A stretch of DNA of 8,227 nucleotides from assembly GCA_002509745.1 (NCBI GenBank), contig DAWK01000070.1:1-8227 (forward strand), read 5' to 3'. The position numbers were made by a program, and so were the translations under genes. Shown one piece after another: positions 1-6,312 of this stretch (its first letter is position 1; each line of letters starts with the position of its first letter). The notes beneath the pieces were generated by a model, which saw only the letters and a list, made by a program, of their open reading frames with translations, ran no database searches and was not told the DNA's origin. This stretch comes from Methanobacteriaceae archaeon UBA349 (GTDB lineage: Archaea > Methanobacteriota > Methanobacteria > Methanobacteriales > Methanobacteriaceae).

Positions 1-237
1 CTGGCAGCACCAGCAGATCCAAAAGCAGATGTAGTTGCACTTCTGGGTGGGTTGACCATACCCAAAGTTAATGTGGATGTTGATAAATTGAATGCAATGA
101 TTAATCAAATTCTCCATAAAGATGGGAAAATTATTGGCTTATGCTACATGGACATGTTCAAGGAAGCAGGATGGGAAAATAAGATTGATTTTGATTGTGT
201 AATTAATGGTACTTTGCTTGTTGATGTGTTAAAGTAA
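1..237 (+). CDS. C-terminal fragment of archaeal conserved hypothetical protein (DUF2124-like)
   Basis: The reading frame is open from the first base and stops with TAA at 235-237, so at least 78 C-terminal residues of a gene that begins to the left are present. An internal TTG at 52 could look like a start, but the frame continues upstream through LAAPADPKADVVALLGG without a stop and reads as protein, so a truncated longer gene is the better reading. The visible part has a hydrophobic VVALLGGLTIPKV strand-turn, then GKIIGLCYMDMFKEAGW and IDFDCVINGTLL, like the last strands of a small alpha/beta fold. From memory this resembles the archaeal-only DUF2124 family of unknown function; I cannot confirm that here. 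No catalytic role can be given. No membrane segment is seen. It is followed by 165 nt of AT-rich spacer. Confidence 0.7.
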   Translation: MAAPADPKADVVALLGGLTIPKVNVDVDKLNAMINQILHKDGKIIGLCYMDMFKEAGWENKIDFDCVINGTLLVDVLK

Positions 238-402
238 ATAATAATTCTTATTTTCATAAATCTTTTAAGATGTATTGTGAACCTTATCTTATTTTTGTTG
301 TTGCTTAACAATATTTAAATAAAATCACATATCACTTAAATAATAAATTAATTTAATAAAATCAATTATTTAATTCACTCTAAAATAAGGAATGAACTTT
401 TC
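238..402 (+). promoter_or_regulatory. Intergenic spacer with probable terminator T-run and promoter for the PAP2 gene
   Basis: This non-coding AT-rich spacer has a T-rich stretch near 285-305 (including TTTTT at 292-296), which may end the upstream gene in the archaeal manner. Further on, TATA-like strings (ATATTTAAAT at 311-320 and TTTAATAAA at 352-360) lie 40-90 nt before the ATG at 403 and could serve as the promoter. None of these stands out from the base composition, so the calls are weak. Confidence 0.3.
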
Positions 403-1065
403 ATGAACCCTATGTTTGTAGCAGGAATAATGAATCAAAATATCAATGGATTTTATTTTATAAATTCTGGTCTTGAACATGCAGTTCTAGATGTATTAAT
501 GATATTGATCACTGATTTAGGGAGTTTTTCAGCATGGATTATAGCATGTTTAATTTTATTTATATTTGGTGGTGAAAAGGCGAAAAAAGTGGCTTTATTA
601 GCCCTGATTGCATTATTTTTAGCTAATGGTTTAGTTGCTCTTTTAAAATATATTGTAGCCGAACCAAGACCTTTTATGGTGTTATCTGATGTGGATTTAT
701 TGGTGAATGAAAGTGGAAATTCATTCCCATCTTCTCATTCCGCATCATCATTTGCACCGGCGACAGTAATTGGGTTAAAATATCGTCTTAAGATTAAAAA
801 TAAATCTTTTAGTTTATTATATATTTTAATAGCCTTTGCAGCAATAATAGCATTTTCCCGAATTTATATAGGGGTTCATTATCCGTTTGATGTTATTTTC
901 GGAGCTGCTATTGGTGTAATCTGTGCAGGAATAGTTTTGAAATATGAAACATTACTATTATTCAATAAAATAACACAATGCATTGGTTTAGATAGAATTA
1001 TGGGCTTTAATATACTAAATATTATAAAAAATAAGCGAGGCAAATTATGGAAAATCAAGAAATGA
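403..1065 (+). CDS. PAP2-family membrane phosphatase (undecaprenyl/polyprenyl-diphosphatase or lipid phosphatase type)
   Basis: This is a 220-residue integral membrane protein of the PAP2 (type 2 phosphatidic acid phosphatase) superfamily. All three signature motifs are intact: K82-x6-R89-P90, P109-SS-H112 (the usual PSGH with Ser in place of Gly), and S152-R153-x5-H159-x3-D163. H159 is the expected nucleophile and H112 the proton donor by family knowledge. Hydrophobic helices lie at about 27-55, 62-83, 115-125, 136-151 and 162-179, followed by a basic, probably cytoplasmic tail (NKRGKLWKIKK). Members remove phosphate from polyprenyl diphosphates or other lipid phosphates at the membrane; in archaea a role in recycling the lipid carrier for glycan or envelope assembly is plausible, but the substrate cannot be read from sequence. 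The ATG at 403 has AAGG at 387-390; ATGs at codons 4 and 10 are alternatives. The 3' end overlaps the next gene by 19 nt. Confidence 0.9.
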   Translation: MNPMFVAGIMNQNINGFYFINSGLEHAVLDVLMILITDLGSFSAWIIACLILFIFGGEKAKKVALLALIALFLANGLVALLKYIVAEPRPFMVLSDVDLLVNESGNSFPSSHSASSFAPATVIGLKYRLKIKNKSFSLLYILIAFAAIIAFSRIYIGVHYPFDVIFGAAIGVICAGIVLKYETLLLFNKITQCIGLDRIMGFNILNIIKNKRGKLWKIKK

Positions 1066-1430
1066 AAGAAATAGTATACCAATATTTTAAAGCTTACAGT
1101 GAATTTGATGTCCAGAAGATGGGTTCTTTTCTTCATGACGATGTAGAATTTAAAAATATTTCTAATGGTGAGGTAACACTGGCTTTAAATGGTAAAACTG
1201 CTTTTATTAATCAGGCCAAACATGCTGTAAACTTATTTGAAAAAAGAAAAATTAAAGTAAAATCTTTTACATTTGAAGATGAATTTTTAGATGTTAAACT
1301 GGACTTTATGGGTATTCTCGCAGTTGATGTTCCAGAAGACCATAAAAAAGGAGATAAAATAGAAATGGAAGGTAGATCTCGTTTAAAATTCAGTTCAGAT
1401 AAAATTATTTCTATTGAGGATATAAACTAA
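1047..1430 (+). CDS. NTF2-like / SnoaL-like small protein
   Basis: A 127-residue soluble protein that looks like the NTF2/SnoaL cone-shaped alpha+beta fold. It has an N-terminal helix pair (MKEIVYQYFKAYSEFDVQKMGSFLHDDVEFKN, the usual 'helix, then site of loss-of-function D-D-V-E-F strand' pattern), a middle helix after GKTAFINQAKH, and four beta strands ending in GRSRLKFSSDKIISIEDIN. The family includes ligand-binding proteins, ketosteroid-isomerase-like enzymes and polyketide cyclases, so function cannot be assigned from the fold. No signal peptide or membrane segment is seen. The ATG at 1047 has GAGG at 1037-1040, six bases upstream, and lies inside the PAP2 gene, whose TGA is at 1063-1065; this implies cotranscription and possibly translational coupling. 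The link to a lipid phosphatase is not explained by known biology. Confidence 0.7.
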   Translation: MENQEMKEIVYQYFKAYSEFDVQKMGSFLHDDVEFKNISNGEVTLALNGKTAFINQAKHAVNLFEKRKIKVKSFTFEDEFLDVKLDFMGILAVDVPEDHKKGDKIEMEGRSRLKFSSDKIISIEDIN

Positions 1431-1769
1431 TTTATCTTATATTCTTACCTTTAAATCCCTTATTAATTTTAACTATAATCTGTTTGCATTGATTTACTTA
1501 CTTAAAACGGTTTTTTACATTGATTTACTTTTAACAGTCATAATCTTAATTAACTAATATTAATTAAACTCAAATTATAGTTGTTATGACAATTGTTGCA
1601 TAGACAACTATAAATATGATAATTCATATCTTAAAATATAGATTAAATATGGCCTAGTACTTTAGAATATTCCTTTTTATTTAGAATTTAACATAATATA
1701 AGAAAGAATAAGCTTATTTATTTAATTTTAACTTCTGGTCTATTGTTTTAACAAAGGAGATTAAAATAA
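1431..1769. other. 339-nt non-coding region upstream of marR
   Basis: No gene is supported here. It holds a 13-bp direct repeat CATTGATTTACTT at 1487-1499 and 1518-1530 (31 nt apart), a small AAAAC-G-GTTTT hairpin followed by a T-run at 1504-1516 that may end the preceding two-gene unit, the inverted repeat at 1575-1613 listed separately, and a 12-bp palindrome AATAAGCTTATT at 1707-1718. TATA-like strings near 1690-1700 (ACATAATATAAG) could be the marR promoter; with a TSS about 25 nt downstream they would place the 1707-1718 palindrome near the start of transcription. Confidence 0.5.
1575..1613. promoter_or_regulatory. Candidate MarR-type operator (10-bp inverted repeat with inner half-sites)
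   Basis: TTATAGTTGT at 1575-1584 is repeated in exact inverted form as ACAACTATAA at 1604-1613. Inside it, TTGT-N4-ACAA (1581-1592) and TTGT-N7-ACAA (1593-1607) form two smaller dyads, and ACAATTGT at 1589-1596 is itself a palindrome. MarR-family dimers commonly bind such TTG...CAA dyads. It lies about 160 nt before the marR start codon, so autoregulation is possible only if the promoter is here or the leader is long. The 16-mer at 1585-1600 matches 13 of 16 bases of TATAACAATTGTTATA at 7290-7305. Confidence 0.5.
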
Positions 1770-2258
1770 GTGCAACACATAAAAAATTTGACGGAAACTC
1801 AAATATCAAACATTCCACTTGCTGGATACATATCCATAATTCACAGAACACATATGATGCACTTAAATCATGAAATGAAAGATTTAAACATCACTGCGGG
1901 GCAGTTTCCATTTCTTATGGATTTATATCGTAAAGAAGGAATCACCCAGGATGATATGGCTGTTCATTTCCACATAGACAAAGGAACTGTGGCCCGTGCC
2001 TTGAAGAAAATGGAAGATAACGAAATAATTTATCGACAAATAGACCCCAAAAACAGAAGAAGGCATCTAATCTTTTTAACTCAAAAAGGAAAAAAAGCAG
2101 TCTGCAAAATAAAGGATATTGATAAAGAATGGGAAAATAGGGTTTTGGATGGCCTTTCAACTTCAGAACGAGAAGAATTGCTCAGAATTCTAAAAGAACT
2201 AGCAGTAAAAAGTATGAAAAATGCCAGAGAAAATGGAGTTAACTATCATGAATGCTAA
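1770..2258 (+). CDS. MarR-family winged helix-turn-helix transcriptional regulator
   Basis: A 162-residue protein with the full MarR layout: N-terminal dimerisation helix (about 15-38), a winged helix-turn-helix at about 42-105 with [34 protein letters not shown], in which [13 protein letters not shown] (70-82) is the recognition helix, the charged wing [13 protein letters not shown] (92-104), then long C-terminal dimer helices (108-155). The family represses, and sometimes activates, genes for efflux and stress, and often binds a small aromatic or redox-active ligand. The start is GTG at 1770, with AAAGGAG at 1753-1759 as a somewhat distant ribosome binding site. The stop TAA at 2256-2258 overlaps the MATE antiporter start by 11 nt, the classic arrangement of a regulator with the efflux pump it controls. 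A cognate operator may be the inverted repeat at 1575-1613. The one Cys in the body (C111) and the one at the C-terminus give no clear redox-sensor pattern. Confidence 0.93.
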   Translation: MQHIKNLTETQISNIPLAGYISIIHRTHMMHLNHEMKDLNITAGQFPFLMDLYRKEGITQDDMAVHFHIDKGTVARALKKMEDNEIIYRQIDPKNRRRHLIFLTQKGKKAVCKIKDIDKEWENRVLDGLSTSEREELLRILKELAVKSMKNARENGVNYHEC

Positions 2259-3651
2259 TAATAAGAAAAAAGAAAATGCCGGGGTGGCCAGTAGAATTTC
2301 ATTAATTACAGGAGACCCTAAAAAAGCTATCAGAACTCTTTCTGTCCCTATGGTTATTTCCATGTTACTTATTATGGCCTATAATCTAGCGGACAGTATA
2401 TGGGTGGCGGGACTAGGATCAGATTCTCTGGCCGCATTAGGATTTATAACTCCTTTATTTATGATAATTATTGGTTTGGGTAATGGTCTTGGTGCAGGGG
2501 CTAATTCCCTTATAGCCAGATCTATAGGTGCCAAGGATAAAAAAAGAGCAGATAATGCTGCTATGCACTCCATCCTGATTACTGTGGTAATTTCTATTGT
2601 GGTGCCGGTGGTTTTACTGATTTCATTAAAGGATATTCTATTGATAATGGGGGCTGGATCTACAGCTGATCTAGCAGTTCAATATGGTCAGATTGTATTT
2701 GGTGGGATGATATTTTTAATATTTTCCAGTGTTGCAGCTAGTATACTAAGATCTGAAGGTGATGTAAATCGGGCCATGTACGCCATGGTTGCTACAGCAG
2801 TACTCAATATAATCATTGACCCGATTTTCATATATTATATGGGTTGGGGAATAGCTGGAGCGGCATGGGCTACACTACTTTCTTCTGCTATTTCCAGTTT
2901 CTTAATTCTATACTGGTTAGTGATTAAGAAGAATACTTACATCACATTATCCTTGAAAAAATTTAAATTCAGTCCCAAAATCGTCAAAGATTTATTGAGG
3001 GTGGGGTTACCGGCAAGTGCGGAAACTCTGGTTATGTCAATTTTATCCATAATTCTCAATGCCATGTTAGTAATAGCTGCCGGAACCGATGCAGTGGCGG
3101 CTTATACTGCTGGATGGAGAGTGGTTATGATGGCTTTGATTCCTCCAATAGGAATTGGTACCGCAGCAATTACAGTTGCTGGTGCTGCTTATGGTGCTAA
3201 AAAATTTAAAAATTTATCAATAGCATTTAATTATTCAATTAAACTGGGTATAGGGATAGGTCTAATCATAGGAATTATAAGTTATATATTTGCACCTAGT
3301 ATTGCCACAATATTCACTTATTCTCCTCAAAGTGCCCACTTAGCTCCAACTATAGCAGAATTCTTAAGAGTAATGTGTCTCTTCTATATTACAGTACCTT
3401 TAGGAATTCTGGCCAGTTCAGTATTCCAGGCCATGGGAAAGGGTTTAACTTCCTTGATTTTAACTGTAATTAGAGAGGTTGCTTTTGTATCTATACTCGC
3501 ATATTTATTCACATTTGTGTTCAATATGGGAGAACAAGGTGTATGGTGGGGTATTGTGATTGGTGGTGGTATGGGTTGTGTATTTGCATATATATGGGCT
3601 ATGATGTTCATTAAACGGTTGAAAAAGAACTATGTACCAACCACTGATTAA
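2248..3651 (+). CDS. MATE-family multidrug/Na+ (or H+) antiporter
   Basis: A 467-residue polytopic membrane protein, the usual length of the MATE (NorM/DinF/MepA-like) family, with about 12 hydrophobic helices in two similar halves. Family-like stretches are visible: the first helix [22 protein letters not shown], then the conserved [34 protein letters not shown] in the loop after helix 2, [14 protein letters not shown] and [11 protein letters not shown] near helix 5, and in the second half [25 protein letters not shown] and [14 protein letters not shown] proteins export cationic, often aromatic, compounds using a sodium or proton gradient. An ATG at 2221 is in frame, but only weak sequence precedes it; the ATG at 2248 has GGAG at 2235-2238, nine bases upstream, so 2248 is preferred. 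It overlaps marR and is probably translated from the same mRNA. A hairpin and T-run follow at 3746-3796. The natural substrate is not known. Confidence 0.94.
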   Translation: MNANNKKKENAGVASRISLITGDPKKAIRTLSVPMVISMLLIMAYNLADSIWVAGLGSDSLAALGFITPLFMIIIGLGNGLGAGANSLIARSIGAKDKKRADNAAMHSILITVVISIVVPVVLLISLKDILLIMGAGSTADLAVQYGQIVFGGMIFLIFSSVAASILRSEGDVNRAMYAMVATAVLNIIIDPIFIYYMGWGIAGAAWATLLSSAISSFLILYWLVIKKNTYITLSLKKFKFSPKIVKDLLRVGLPASAETLVMSILSIILNAMLVIAAGTDAVAAYTAGWRVVMMALIPPIGIGTAAITVAGAAYGAKKFKNLSIAFNYSIKLGIGIGLIIGIISYIFAPSIATIFTYSPQSAHLAPTIAEFLRVMCLFYITVPLGILASSVFQAMGKGLTSLILTVIREVAFVSILAYLFTFVFNMGEQGVWWGIVIGGGMGCVFAYIWAMMFIKRLKKNYVPTTD

Positions 3652-3745
3652 TAGATTCAATACAAAAACTCCAAGTTAATGGATACATGAATACTTAAGT
3701 TAAAATCATGATTCAAAAGATAAAATCATATTTTACTGAAAGTAT

Positions 3746-3796
3746 AGGTAAGGATTATGAAATTGAATGGTAAAACCTTACCTTTTTGTTTTTTTT
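3746..3796 (+). terminator. Hairpin plus T-tract terminator after the MATE gene
   Basis: AGGTAAGG at 3746-3753 is exactly complementary to CCTTACCT at 3776-3783, forming an 8-bp stem with a 22-nt loop, directly followed by TTTTT-G-TTTTTTTT ending at 3796. It lies 95 nt after the MATE stop codon. Archaeal termination depends mainly on the U-rich tract; the stem may add to it. Confidence 0.7.
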
Positions 3797-3844
3797 AAGA
3801 GTAAATGAGCTATTCTAAATCACAAAAGAATGATTGAAACTACT

Positions 3845-3864
3845 TTTTTTAATTGATTAAAAAA
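3845..3864. terminator. Bidirectional terminator-like AT-rich dyad between convergent genes
   Basis: TTTTTTAAT at 3845-3853 pairs with ATTAAAAAA at 3856-3864 around two bases, which puts a T6 run on each strand. It sits between the + strand marR-MATE unit and the - strand Fe-S operon, 24 nt after the end of the latter, so it can serve as the terminator of the leftward operon and a backup for the rightward one. Confidence 0.5.
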
Positions 3865-3887
3865 TTATATTTAATATAAAATAACTT

Positions 3888-4754
3888 TTATTCAGATTCA
3901 ACATCAACAAGTTTTTTAATATGTTCTATTGAATTTTCCACAGAATTTGGATCTATTTCCATATTAAATACGCCTTTAGAACAAACTTCAACACAGCGAC
4001 CACAGCATCTGCATTTTTCAATATCTATTACTGCTTTTTCATTTTCCATGGTGATAGCATCCACAAAGCATATGTTATCACCACATTTTCCACATCCTAT
4101 GCATAAATCTTGATTAAATTTTATCCTTGCACCGATCATAGGTGCAAAACTTTTCCCCATATTTTCCGGAAGATCCGGAGCCATTTTCCACAGACAACAA
4201 CAAGGACAGCAGTTACATATGGTTAAAAGATCTTCTTTGGGGCCAGTATTTAACCAGAAACTATCTAATTTATTTCGACCAACTATATGTACCAAACCTG
4301 CTTTTTGACATTTATCAACGTGTTCCATAGCTTCTTGTGGTGTAACGGGTTTCCCTAATTTAGGAGAAATTTTCTTACTTCCTTTTCCCAGAAATAGACA
4401 TCCTAAATTGTGGGGATAATCATTACAATCACTACAAACTCGGCATATGCAAGAATTCATAATAAAATGATACTTTGAATTCATTATCATTTCCTTTAAA
4501 ATCTGGCTGGGAAGTACGGTATCTTCCTGAGAAACATCTATATCTTTATTGATTTCAATTTCTTCGATTTTATGAGATGAATTAATGGTTCCGTCTCTAG
4601 GCAAGACCAATAAATCGTCACCCTCAAAAAATAATTTATTCACCATCCCGGCCAGCGGGGGTACTTTTTTACATGCTTTGGCCAGCAAAAAACGGGTTTT
4701 AAATGTATTTTTAATGATAAGGATACTGAAATCTGAAAATGTGATTCGAGACAT
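3888..4754 (-). CDS. Cys-rich 4Fe-4S ferredoxin-type protein with CICR and CCxCCC motifs
   Basis: A 288-residue soluble protein with 22 cysteines. The C-terminal part carries two ferredoxin-type 4Fe-4S sites: C218-x2-C221-x2-C224-x4-C229 and C248-x2-C251-x2-C254-x3-C258; the first has one extra residue before its last Cys, and the Pro usual after the last Cys is absent in both (F and S). The N-terminal part has a C102-I-C104-R-x-C107-x2-C110 motif with C119 nearby, and a remarkable C180-N-C182-C183-P-C185-C186-C187 stretch, which could bind further Fe-S or other metal centres. The CICR...NCC-P-CCC layout recurs in anaerobe proteins annotated simply as 4Fe-4S proteins; their reaction is not known to me. 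The ATG at 4754 has GGAG seven bases upstream. It lies 86 nt after the binding-protein gene with no T-run between them on this strand, so cotranscription is likely. It probably passes electrons within the MoaD-like/binding-protein system or to its enzyme (inference). Confidence 0.85.
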   Translation of the reverse strand: MSRITFSDFSILIIKNTFKTRFLLAKACKKVPPLAGMVNKLFFEGDDLLVLPRDGTINSSHKIEEIEINKDIDVSQEDTVLPSQILKEMIMNSKYHFIMNSCICRVCSDCNDYPHNLGCLFLGKGSKKISPKLGKPVTPQEAMEHVDKCQKAGLVHIVGRNKLDSFWLNTGPKEDLLTICNCCPCCCLWKMAPDLPENMGKSFAPMIGARIKFNQDLCIGCGKCGDNICFVDAITMENEKAVIDIEKCRCCGRCVEVCSKGVFNMEIDPNSVENSIEHIKKLVDVESE

Positions 4755-4840
4755 ATCATTTCTCCATGTATTATAAAATAAGTAAATTATTCTTAAATTA
4801 ATTTTGATGATTTTATTTGGTATTATAATTAGAATTCTTG
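4755..4840 (-). other. Short spacer within the leftward operon
   Basis: This 86-nt AT-rich gap between the binding-protein-like gene and the Fe-S gene has no T-run on the - strand and no clear hairpin, so transcription is expected to run through. A TATA-like string read on the - strand (TTTTATAATA, about 4768-4777) is too near the ATG at 4754 to serve as a normal promoter unless the mRNA is leaderless, which the strong GGAG argues against. Confidence 0.4.
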
Positions 4841-5761
4841 TTATTTAATCAAATTCCATGGATTTTCATAATGAGGTTTTTGGGTATGAATTTTTTCTAT
4901 TAATTCTGTATCAAAAATATCTTTACTCTCTAAATTAGAGTCTAAATAATTTAAATCTTTTAATATGGGCAGAAATTTCAGGGTTGAATTAATATACTCT
5001 TCAGGAAGACTGGAACAGTATTTTGGTGAAATTTTGAATGCATTTAGAGCAAATAAATTATTTTCTAATCCTAATTCTGCACTGGCAATTTTTGATGTTT
5101 TTGTTGGAAATTCTCGAATCATATTACAGATATTTTCGTGAACCATTAAAAATTCCTTTACAAATTCCATCTTTTCACCTAATATCTCTTCTCTTATACT
5201 AATCCCATAACTGGGGTTGTAATGCCATAGCTGTTCTGGAGGAATTATAACTTTGCTTGAAGCTATTGATGATGCTGCCACGGCCATAGCAGGAGTTCCC
5301 ACACCAGCATCTATTTCTCCATCTTCTAGTGCATATGGAATTAAATCAGCCCAACCATAGTTTTTGATTTTAATATCATGATTTCCCACTATTTCTTTAA
5401 TAATAACATCATGTATACAACCTCTGGATGGAACACCAATAGTTTTTCCAACAAATTGTGAAATTATTTCATTAATATCTTTTTTAGAAGTATAAGATTC
5501 ATATTTTTCCGAGGCTACCATAACGGTTCCTTCCACATGCCCCCCGGCTATACACTTTAGACCTATACCTTTATTTATTCCAATCATGACTGGAGGAAGA
5601 CCTATATATCCTAAATCTATTTTTCCAGAATAAAACCCGTCTATCATAGCTGGCCCTGTTGCATAGAGTTGCCAATCTATTTTTTCTCCACATATTTTTT
5701 TATTTAAATTTTTTATAATGAGTGAGGTGTGGTATATTGTGGATAGATACCCAATTTTCAC
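4841..5761 (-). CDS. Substrate-binding-protein-fold protein (NMT1/SsuA-like), no signal peptide, probably cytoplasmic
   Basis: About 306 residues with the type-2 periplasmic binding protein (NMT1/SsuA, nitrate-sulfonate-taurine binding) pattern: KIGYLSTIYHTSLII at the N-terminus (first strand and helix), IDWQLYATGPAMIDGFYSGKIDLGYIGLPPVMIG (about 28-61; helix plus the 'DLGYIG.PP' strand), GLKCIAGGHVEGTVMVAS (67-84), FVGKTIGVPSRGCIHDVI, then the second lobe DLIPYALEDGEIDAGVGTPAMAV. Such proteins normally bring substrate to an ABC importer, but there is no signal peptide, lipobox Cys or membrane anchor, and no permease or ATPase gene nearby. Cytoplasmic enzymes of this fold are known (Thi5-type pyrimidine synthase; MqnA/MqnD). 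Start: GTG at 5761, one base past the TAA of the MoaD-like gene, with GGTGG five bases upstream; GTG at 5770 and TTG at 5776 are in-frame alternatives that overlap the MoaD-like gene. Tight coupling suggests the two proteins work together. Ligand unknown. Confidence 0.82.
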   Translation of the reverse strand: MKIGYLSTIYHTSLIIKNLNKKICGEKIDWQLYATGPAMIDGFYSGKIDLGYIGLPPVMIGINKGIGLKCIAGGHVEGTVMVASEKYESYTSKKDINEIISQFVGKTIGVPSRGCIHDVIIKEIVGNHDIKIKNYGWADLIPYALEDGEIDAGVGTPAMAVAASSIASSKVIIPPEQLWHYNPSYGISIREEILGEKMEFVKEFLMVHENICNMIREFPTKTSKIASAELGLENNLFALNAFKISPKYCSSLPEEYINSTLKFLPILKDLNYLDSNLESKDIFDTELIEKIHTQKPHYENPWNLIK

Positions 5762-5762
5762 C

Positions 5763-6038
5763 TTAACCACCGGCAATGGTTTGGAATATCACTACTTGAT
5801 CTCCATCTTCTAAAAGACATTCCTTGAATTTTGCTGATTTAAGGGTCTCTCCATTAATCAATATCTTCATATAATCTTTAATATTCCTTTCTTTATCAAA
5901 TAGGGCATCTTTGAATTTATAATCGTAATTACTGGCTAATATTTCTAAAAAATCTTCTAAATTACCATTATACTCCATTTCTTTTTCTTTTTCTCCACTT
6001 ATTTCTCTAAAATTTCCTAAAAACTTGATTTTTACCAT
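5763..6038 (-). CDS. MoaD/ThiS-family ubiquitin-like sulfur-carrier protein
   Basis: A 91-residue beta-grasp protein of the MoaD/ThiS group. It begins MVKIKFLGNFREISGEKEKEM, as MoaD does (first two strands), has the central helix LEDFLEILASNYDYKFKDAL, then YMKILINGETL and LLEDGDQVVIFQTIAGG, with the C-terminal Gly90-Gly91 that in this family is adenylated by an E1-like enzyme and turned into a thiocarboxylate for sulfur transfer. The C-terminal GDQVVIF-x-x-I-A-GG fits MoaD better than ThiS. No MoaE, MoeB/ThiF or MoaA gene is next to it, so its partner may be the coupled binding-protein-like gene, or it may be a SAMP-like general carrier. The ATG at 6038 has AGGAG eight bases upstream. It is the first gene of the leftward operon, with a candidate operator at 6129-6142. 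Confidence 0.88.
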   Translation of the reverse strand: MVKIKFLGNFREISGEKEKEMEYNGNLEDFLEILASNYDYKFKDALFDKERNIKDYMKILINGETLKSAKFKECLLEDGDQVVIFQTIAGG

Positions 6039-6128
6039 TATATTATCTCCTAAAAATTTTTAAAATTAAAATATTAAAATCAATTTTATTTAACAAATAA
6101 TTCAAAAACTATTATTTTTTATATTTTT

Positions 6129-6142
6129 TTAACAATTGTTAA
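6129..6142. promoter_or_regulatory. Candidate operator of the MoaD-like operon (14-bp perfect palindrome)
   Basis: TTAACAATTGTTAA is a perfect palindrome, 91 nt before the MoaD-like start codon. Read on the - strand, a TATA-like string ATATAAATATAA (6151-6162) lies just upstream, so the transcription start would fall inside or next to the palindrome. The 12-mer TAACAATTGTTA within it is identical to the middle of the cysK palindrome at 7290-7305. Confidence 0.6.
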
Positions 6143-6245
6143 CTTTGAAATTATATTTATATCTTTGCCTTAAATGTCTTTATATCTAAAAATAAAATTA
6201 TTACCGAATATTTTTAAAATAAATAGTATTGAGTTCATATATTAA

Positions 6246-6259
6246 TTAACAATAGATAA
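6246..6259. promoter_or_regulatory. Degenerate copy of the shared operator
   Basis: TTAAC-AATA-GATAA has the same arm-spacer-arm form as the neighbouring palindromes, with one mismatch between its arms. It lies 33 bp (left edge to left edge, using 6279) before the perfect copy at 6279-6294, in the divergent region between the MoaD-like and PNPOx-like genes. It could be an auxiliary weak site or chance in AT-rich DNA. Confidence 0.3.
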
Positions 6260-6276
6260 CTTATCCAAACATATTT

Positions 6277-6296
6277 ATTATAACAATAGTTATAAT
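6277..6296. promoter_or_regulatory. Candidate operator overlapping the PNPOx-like gene promoter
   Basis: ATTATAAC at 6277-6284 and GTTATAAT at 6289-6296 are exact inverted arms around AATA; the core is TATAAC-N4-GTTATA (6279-6294). It ends 17 nt before the ATG at 6313. A TATA-like ATATTTATTA at 6271-6280 would put the transcription start near 6300, so a protein bound here would block the basal promoter, which suggests repression. Confidence 0.65.
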
Positions 6297-6312
6297 TAAA
6301 TCAGGTGATAAA

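Noticed and set aside
52..237. A short complete gene starting at TTG 52
   Set aside because: The same frame is open back to base 1 and upstream residues look like the continuation of a protein, so a cut-off longer gene is more likely.
879..1136. An 85-codon open frame on the - strand over the PAP2/NTF2-like junction
   Set aside because: It lies antisense to two well-supported genes, has no ribosome binding site that I can see, and reads as a shadow of their codons.
1487..1530. CRISPR array
   Set aside because: There are only two 13-bp copies, too short and too few, and no cas genes are present.
1942..2160. A 72-codon open frame on the - strand inside marR, with similar ones inside the MATE gene (2379-2573, 3384-3611) and Fe-S gene (4142-4330, 4585-4776)
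   Set aside because: All are antisense to genes with clear family motifs and show no features of their own.
2221..2247. An earlier in-frame ATG for the MATE gene
   Set aside because: The extra nine residues have no good ribosome binding site before them; the ATG at 2248 has GGAG nine bases upstream. It cannot be excluded without protein data.
3888..5776. ABC sulfonate/nitrate uptake operon
   Set aside because: There is no permease, no ATPase and no signal peptide on the binding-protein-like product, and the partners are a MoaD-like protein and an Fe-S protein.
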